Positions 57,216 through 64,000 of a stretch of DNA of 64,000 nucleotides are shown piece by piece (position 1 is the stretch's first letter; each line of letters opens with the position of its first letter). The stretch spans positions 18,230,599 through 18,294,598 of the forward strand of contig NC_088309.1 of NCBI RefSeq assembly GCF_910592395.1. Reading direction: 5' to 3'. The notes under the pieces were generated by a model. It saw only the letters and a list, made by a program, of their open reading frames with translations, did no database searches and was not told the DNA's origin. This stretch comes from Lineus longissimus. Taxonomy: Eukaryota > Nemertea > Pilidiophora > Heteronemertea > Lineidae. The translations under genes and the position numbers were made by a program.

Positions 57216-57959
57216 ATATGGAGGTAGGGCCATTCTGTGGCCGTAATAGCCTCTAATGAATTTTGGGAAGACAAAATGGCAGGGTCAAAAATAATGATCG
57301 CTCCCCATTGCGCTCGTTGTGTTGCGTTGCTTTCTTTGCGCAAAGTCCAGTAAGCCAAATAGGCCTGCTATGGGAGTTCTTCAACAATCACAGTTTGATT
57401 TTCTAAATCGCCTTGGTTACAGTGTTTCATTTTGTAAAAGATTAGTCACGTTTTGACCACGGGGTTTTGGTGCGACAACCATAACCCCTTGAGTTGGTAT
57501 AAAATGTGTCAAAAGCAGATTCTCGGTGGTTTATGCCTAAAATATATGAAATTTGAGGCGATTTATAGAATAGAAATTGATACCTCCCTGTCGGTATTGG
57601 TTGTTCACCAAACAGATGTCATTTTGCTCAAAGAACTGGTCTGCTACCGGTTCAGGCCAATCTTTTAGCCTATTTTAGCCAACAAACGCCTACACCGTGA
57701 GGTATCAACTCGCTCAATAAGGACATGACATACTGATTGTAACCTATAAATATTTAAATTGGTTTGGCTGCAACATAACATTATTCTACATTTGGTGCAT
57801 TTAAATATGTTGTTGATTGAATAACAGATGTCATATTCGTCAAGGCGCCTGATTGATGACAATTTTTTTAATGTTTTGCATTGTCTCCATCGACAGCTTT
57901 TTCTTTTTCTTGTTTTAGTAGTTCAAATAAAGGATGGGATGGCAATCAGATTCTACAAC

Positions 57960-58025
57960 ACAGGTTTTTGAGCTTTTGAAAAATTGCTTTTAAGGTTTTC
58001 CTGCCAACAGAAACATGCACAGAGG
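57960..58025 (+). repeat. Dispersed repeat (family B), copy 3
   Basis: CAGGTTTTTGAGCTTTTGAA and GGTTTTCCTGCCAACAG match the body of the copies at 40345 and 44418. The CACTCTTAG terminus is missing. Confidence 0.45.
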
Positions 58026-58599
58026 ACTGAAAACCCCGGCCCCTGCTTTTTTGCTTTTTATTGTAGTATGTTGGTTCTTCCTCTGGTCCATCAGTAAACT
58101 ATTTTTCTAAACGTGATGCTTTTCCATTTTTTTTTGTTTCAGCTCTTAGATAGTAGAAAAACGTGTTATTCGTTATTTCTTTAAAGCACAAGTCCTCGGG
58201 CGCGAATCCGAGTTCACGGCGTCACCCCGCTATCAAGACGCAACATCATTTCCATTTATCGTCGCAGTTGCGGGGTAATCAGACGTAAGAAAAATTCATA
58301 TCAACATCAAGACCCTTACTCCAGGAAACGCCTTACTAGTGCATCGTTAAACGCGGAACGGGTCGACGCGTGGAGAGCTAACTAGGGTCGAATCGGAGTT
58401 AACATCGGAAAAGCGTGATAATTCAGACAGACTTTGAACTTTTCCTTTTTTTGTGCAATTTGTCAATGGAAACTACTTGCATGTTGAATAGGAGTTGACG
58501 GGGCAACCGACAGCTGGGTGATATTGCCCTTAATAATGCCAATGATCCTTTAACGTGTTTATGCTTGTAAAAAACCTCAGTGGGTTTGTCATTTCCATG

Positions 58600-58673
58600 A
58601 AAAACCTCTGCGGTGTGTTGGCTGAAAAACCCTCAACGGTTTTTCAAAAGCTGAAAAACCTTATTTCTAAGAG
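58600..58673 (-). repeat. Dispersed repeat end (family B), copy 4, inverted
   Basis: Reverse complement begins CACTCTTAGAAATAAGGTTT, then TTCAGCTTTTGAAAAACC and TTTTTCAGCCAACACA. Lies about 65 bp from the start of the satellite array. Confidence 0.55.
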
Positions 58674-58737
58674 TGCATGCCTAGCTTCAAAACTTATTAC
58701 ACCTTTGAATATTTAGTGTTTTGTCGGCATGATTGAG

Positions 58738-60052
58738 TGTGTTAACCTCAAACGGTAAACACTCCGGGCGAAAAACTATCAAAGTTATTAAATATCAACG
58801 ACAATATCACATATACTGAAAACGTGTAATATTTACACTCCCTGCAAAAAACTATCAAAATTATTAAACCTCAACGACAATATCACATATACTGAAAACG
58901 TGTAATATTTACACTCCGTGCAAAAAACTATCAAAATTATTAAACCTCGACGACAATATCACATATACTGAAAACGTGTAATATTTACACTCCGTGCAAA
59001 AAACTATCAAAATTATTAAACCTCAACGACAATATCACATACACTGAAAACGTGTAATATTTACACTCCGTGCAAAAAACTATCAAAATTATTAAACCTC
59101 AACGACAATATCACATATACTGAAAACGTGTAATATTTACACTCCGGGCAAAAAACTATCAAAATTATTAAACCTCAACGACAATATCACATATACTGAA
59201 AACGTGTAATATTTACATTCCGTACAAAAAACTATCACAATTATTAAACCTCAACGACAATATCACATATACTGAAAACGTGTAATATTTACACTCCGGG
59301 CAAAAAACTATCGAAATTATTAAACCTCAACGACAATATCACATATACTGAAAACGTGTAATATTTACACTCCGGGCAAAAAACTATCAAAATGATTTAA
59401 CCTCAACGACAATATCACATATACTGAAAGCGTGTAATATTTACACTCCGTGCAAAAAACTATCAAAATTATTAAATATCAACGACAATATCACATATAC
59501 TGAAAACGTGTAATATTTACACTCCGGGCAAAAAACTATCAAAATGATTTAACCTCAACGACAATATCACATATACTGAAAGCGTGTAATATTTACACTC
59601 CGTGCAAAAAACTATCAAAATTATTAAATATCAACGACAATATCACATATACTGAAAACGTGTAATATTTACACTCCGTGCAAAAAACTATCAAAATTAT
59701 TAAACCTCAACGACAATATCACATATACTGAAAACGTGTAATATTTACACTCCGTGCAAAAAACTATCAAAATTATTAAACCTCAACGACAATATCACAT
59801 CTACTGAAAACGTGTAATATTTACACTCCGTGCAAAAAACTATCAAATTGTTAAACCTCAACGACAATATCACATATACTGAAAGCGTGTAATATTTACA
59901 CTCCGTGCAAAAAATTATCAAAATTGTTAAACCTCAACGACAATATCACATCTACTGAAAACGTGTAATATTTACACTCCGTGCAAAAAAACTATCAAAA
60001 TTATTAAACCTCAACGACAATATCACATACACTGAAAACGTGTAATATTTAA
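58738..60052 (+). repeat. 76-bp satellite array, about 17 copies
   Basis: Monomer core: CTCAACGACAATATCACATA, TACTGAAAACGTGTAATATT, TACACTCCGTGCAAAAAACT, ATCAAAATTATTAAAC. The marker TGAAAACGTG recurs every 76 bp from 58817 to 60033. Monomers differ at a few positions (CCGGGC/CCGTGC, AAACG/AAGCG, TTAAACCTC/TTAAATATC). A 152-bp two-monomer block from about 59391 is repeated from about 59543. Each monomer holds the near-palindrome GTGTAATATTTACAC. The first copy (58738-58816) is the most diverged. Confidence 0.97.
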
Positions 60053-62623
60053 GGTTTTACATTTTCTATATCGACATTATTAGAGAAGGCTATGATATTT
60101 GATATTTTTTTCACATTTCGATTTCAAAGCACTTCTCATGATAATTCATACTAGAAGAACGGGATGTCCTCGTGAATACCGGTAGCCTGTACTATAAAGG
60201 TAGGACTATACATTTCGGAGGTCCACAAAAGGTTACCAGTAGGACTAAGTAGGCCCTGGTCCCGCCTTTATTGTGACGTGTCATGCACAATCTGCAAAGC
60301 GCCGCTTCTCATACCGCCCTGGAACATTGACTAACCAAACGTTGGAAATACCCGCTAGTGTGGCTTACAGATCTTTAGCCAATGACTGTGACGACCTGTG
60401 CAGACAATAAAATTTAAATAACACTGCATGGCGTTTTGAATAGCCAATTATAATACATGCAATATATGGCACCCCATGAGTCCTCTACAAAAGGGCACCC
60501 AATACCGGTGTAAAAGAAATGCAAGTCCCCTCGGAATCTAAGTCCGATACTTTTGTTAAAGTGAATAGAGTCGCCGAGTTCCTTTGTTGAAGATTATGTA
60601 GCTAATACTAACCAAACCATTAACCACATTCGTTGACAATACACAGCTATGGTAGGGGGTCCTGCATTTCTAGGACGTCCATTCCTTTTACACCTGTATT
60701 CACGAGGACGACGTGTATTATGTGTGCAAACATGTACATGTACCTATGCGCAGGTCCAAAGAGGCGTTACTTTGCCCGAGACTGTAACGTTACTAGGTCT
60801 GTACTACCCAATATTGGGGTACCTATTCAAAATAGATGGTTCCCCCATTCATCATATTTATTTAGACGGGCTCACAACAGGTGGACATTTAAAAAGTTAT
60901 GAATAACAGGGCATTGTCATTCATTGAAAATTGTAACTACAGGTGGAAATTCAATTAATTATTAACACAGTTGACAGTTATAATGAACTGTATCTTCCCC
61001 TCTCATCCTCACTCCACAGTTTCAAAATCGGCCAAAAGTGTCCATCCCCTATTAATTGTAGTTCGGATAAAAACGGTGTGTTCCTTTTAATTGGCCTTGC
61101 TTTGTCTACCAATCGAGTTAGTTTATTGTGCAGAACAGGTTGAGTGAGTTAGAGCAACAGAGATTTGCCTCCAATCAACCAAAATGCGTTGGGCGCAATG
61201 ATTTCGTGATGCGGCTAGGGCGTTTAGTGACACAGAGCGTGGTACATCATGCATTCTCCCGCCAAAATGACACGTGCGTTTTTGGGTATTCCTACTTCAA
61301 CGGACGAATAGACCCCGGATTTTTTTTCGAAAATTTGAATGTACATTAAATTGCCTATCTCATGGTGCTAACCATATGTGTCAGAATATTCCCCCCCCGA
61401 GTTTATGGGGTGCCAAATTGGCAAAATTCTTAAATATTTTTGCCTCATTGAATCTGGGTGCTATCAAATGTGGCACCACCTACTGGTATCAAAGCCAATA
61501 AAATGCACCGAAAGTGCCTCAGATTGCTTCCTTATGACTCTGCCTCCATAAAAATGTGAAGCATCTGGGTGATGCCTTGTGTGTCAGACCAGGCAATGGT
61601 TTGACGTCACGTCTGATGGATTTAATGAAACTGTGGATTGAGACCCAGGCAGTATATTTTTTCTATAACTATTTCCACTTCGGCCGTGTTGCGAGAATAC
61701 AAAATGTGGCTAGTGGAGAATGGCGAATGGTGAATGGTGACAAGTTGCGAACATTCGATTAAAGCTGACATCAGATTGGGCGACCTTCCATCTACCCATT
61801 GTTTACACCTTAGTTGACACTTTTGTGGCGATATTCATATTAGTTCTCTCTGTAGTTATGACATGTATAAAAGCTAACGGCTCAAATATACCCTCCCGAC
61901 AAACACAAAAGCCAATTAAGCACTCGGTTTCGTATCAACGGACATTTGAAATTTCTACTCAATATACCCATTACCCCCTTTGTGGCCTGGCGAAGTTGAG
62001 AGGCAAATGGATTGGATTATCCATCAACCCTGAGAGTTCCTTGTGCCCCTCAATTTCATCATGCCACAAAGGATTTCCATTGCCCTGCCTACTCCCGGCA
62101 CCCATCTGTTTGTTGTCACCACACCTCTTCCCCCCTCTCTCCCACCCCCTGCTCGTCTCCTCGACCTGCGACTATAATCGTTGCTATGAATACGACAGAA
62201 ATATCTCTCGTCTGCGGGTAAAACCGGTTTGTGCCGGGGTGGTCGTTGACGATCGCGCAACAAGAGGACACTTCTCTTGACAGATTTGAATTGCAATATT
62301 GTGCTATACAATACATGTATATGCATGTACTTTCAAAAAGAACACCACTCGCAATCACGAAATGGCCGAAAATGCACAGTTTTGTGGCCGGTTTACAAGG
62401 GGATGCAGCTAAAATTGCTTTTTATACCTTTTGGACATGCATGGAGCCTGGACTAACAATGAGCTCCAAGAACATGACGCTGTCGTATGATCTCAACAAC
62501 CAGAAGTGCGGCAAGTTAGGGTGGACAGTTGGAGCTTGATGAGGCAAGATCGTGCAGATTACAATGTGCCTGCTTTCATTGATAGGTTTTCAATCCTTTC
62601 CAGTTTACCAAGTCCTAAGTAAG
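60053..62623. other. Intergenic, no gene supported
   Basis: Several short frames (up to 151 codons if non-ATG starts are allowed) without recognisable motifs. The last 100 bp would be the 5' UTR/promoter of the exon at 62624. Confidence 0.4.
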
Positions 62624-62687
62624 ATGGCGGCTGCAAAGCAGTTCATCATCCTTTTTGTGTTGGTGACCGCCGCCCTCGAAGCAGCAG
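62624..62687 (+). CDS. Likely first coding exon of a secreted/membrane protein (continues beyond window)
   Basis: ATG at 62624 in strong context (AAGATGG) opens MAAAKQFIILFVLVTAALEA, a classic signal peptide: short basic n-region, hydrophobic core and small residues before cleavage. It then splits a Gly codon at a good donor (GCAG|GTAAGA) in phase 1, the usual phase for signal-peptide exons. No downstream exon was identified in the remaining 1.3 kb, so the protein is unknown. The start overlaps an AAGATGGCGGC (YY1-type) element. Confidence 0.55.
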
Positions 62688-64000
62688 GTAAGAAATACAT
62701 CATATGACATCCGCCCAATCAGTTTACAAATTAAAAAAAAAAATTGTGTATTCTCGATGGGATCGAACCCTATAGTTGTACTGGACAGCTCAGCATTTGA
62801 GATATGTGGTGATATGCATAAAAACTAGTAAATACGTTTTACTTGAAAATTGTAGCCGAAGCAAAAGGTGTTTACCAATCTAATGTTGTGCTAAAAAAAT
62901 AGTTAATACGTCAATCGGAATACATAAAATGAAGTAAATACTACCTATTTTGTAGTAAATACTTCAAAATCCCAAGGTAGCTCCAGACTAACGTTGGAAG
63001 TCAAGCACAACGGACATAATTCTTTAAATGGCAACACTAATGAATGTTTTGAAAAAGAAGACGAAGTATCATGTCAAAATACCAACATCCCGTCCAATCA
63101 GTCCAATCTGATTTTTGATTTCACTGCTTCACTGCTTTTCGGGGAATGAAATGAGGCTATAGATTTCAAGTAAAAAGTATTTACCAGTTTTAGCATATCG
63201 TCAATAGACTTTACTACTTCGAAAGAAATAACAAAATAGTCAAGCTGTCGTACAATAGTTAAGCACATCATCAGTAAGCTTATACAACCTCTGTCCAGGC
63301 CTCTGAATAGACTGACATCAAAGTTATAAACAAGTAATGAATAGTCTCGTAGAAGTATCGACTTTGAAGTAAAAGGTAAAGATTATGCATTCCGAAATAT
63401 ACCTTTTACTTATGCTTTTTTACTACTTACTACTGGTATTGATAGTAAATATCTTGGAGGTGACCGAATATTCATGCATTGGTCATGAATTTAAATCAGA
63501 TCGAAATTGACCAATTCTCGAAAATGCCCAAGACGTTATCTTTCATGTAAGCGAATATAATGGTCTCCATTGGTAATGTGATCATAAGGTACGTCTTTCG
63601 AGAAATAACACCTACGCGACGTAACACACATGTAATCAAGGTTAGACTTCGTCTACTCATCATGAATGGATGATTTCTATAATGGTTACTGCCATTGAAT
63701 GTTTGCCTGCAAATGGGGTTTGAGACTATGGCCGTATCTTCGTAATTTTCTGATCTCCTTGTATTAGAAAATACAACATAAGCTGTACACTTTGAAATCA
63801 ATCCTTGTTGCCCGACTTCATAGTTAAATCATAGTTCAAGATTTCCCTTCCATAAAACTAGTAGGCACGTTTCACCATCGTTATAGACAACAAAGTTCGA
63901 AAGTCCTTAAGGATATTTCAGCGATTTTTGAAGGTTTCCTGATTCCTTTTACGAATGGAAGTACAGAAGCAGATTTAAGAAATTTCGATCTACCGTCGTT
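62688..64000 (+). other. Probable first intron of the 62624 gene
   Basis: A/T-rich; several AGTAAATACG/AGTAAATACTT-like repeats (62826-62970, 63430-63450) and an inverted repeat AAGTAAAAGGTA (63367-63378) / TACCTTTTACTT (63400-63411). No exon recognised before the window ends. Confidence 0.4.

Noticed and set aside
58738-60052. CRISPR array
   Set aside because: The 76-bp units are contiguous near-identical monomers with no unique spacers, in a eukaryotic genome.
61825-62280. 151-codon frame with hydrophobic start
   Set aside because: It begins at GTG rather than ATG, has no recognisable motif and is Ser/Pro-rich by composition.
62755-62815. tRNA-like element on the minus strand
   Set aside because: Only a B-box-like GGTTCGATCCC is convincing; no A box at proper spacing and no cloverleaf.

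Overview
The window is nuclear DNA from an animal, most likely a marine invertebrate bilaterian. Three things support this: intron-rich genes with GT-AG splice sites, protein-coding families typical of metazoans, and many dispersed non-coding repeats. A lophotrochozoan is my best guess, because the synaptotagmin C2B resembles protostome Syt4 and the repeats are of mollusc/brachiopod style, but the clade is an inference.

Layout. (1) 1-11.7 kb, plus strand: the 3' three quarters of the mitochondrial Lon protease gene (LONP1), with 19 exons that I could join in frame into 814 residues ending at a stop at 11,080. Its introns hold a tRNA-Thr-derived SINE, two LINE C-terminal remnants, a possible retroelement 3' end and several copies of a short inverted-repeat element whose ends begin TACAGTAGAACC. 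(2) 11.7-21.7 kb: no gene that I can support. (3) 21.7-37.7 kb, minus strand: a synaptotagmin of the Syt4/Syt11 class, in three recognisable exons (membrane segment + linker + C2A; start of C2B; rest of C2B). The first exon was not found. The 12.2-kb intron holds several structured repeats. A minisatellite made from duplicated copies of the splice acceptor and exon start lies immediately upstream of the last exon. (4) 37.7-52.2 kb: intergenic or upstream DNA with repeats and a few candidate regulatory motifs. (5) 52.2-53.8 kb, minus strand: a complete intronless UDP-glycosyltransferase of 518 residues with an intact donor-sugar signature but an Arg where the catalytic His is expected. (6) 54-64 kb: a LINE remnant, degenerate minisatellites, a 76-bp satellite array of about 17 copies (58.74-60.05 kb) and, near the right end, a likely first coding exon of a secreted or membrane protein whose remainder lies beyond the window.

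The genes do not form a functional cluster: a mitochondrial protease, a vesicle Ca2+-sensor relative and an ER conjugating enzyme are simply neighbours. The most notable observations are the acceptor-site minisatellite in the synaptotagmin gene, an inverted-repeat element forming part of a LONP1 splice donor, a 919-bp element with 9-bp target duplications and tandem-repeat termini, an occupied/empty-site pair of a small repeat, a 42-bp perfect palindrome, and the altered UGT active site. All identifications were made by reading the sequence; no database search was run.
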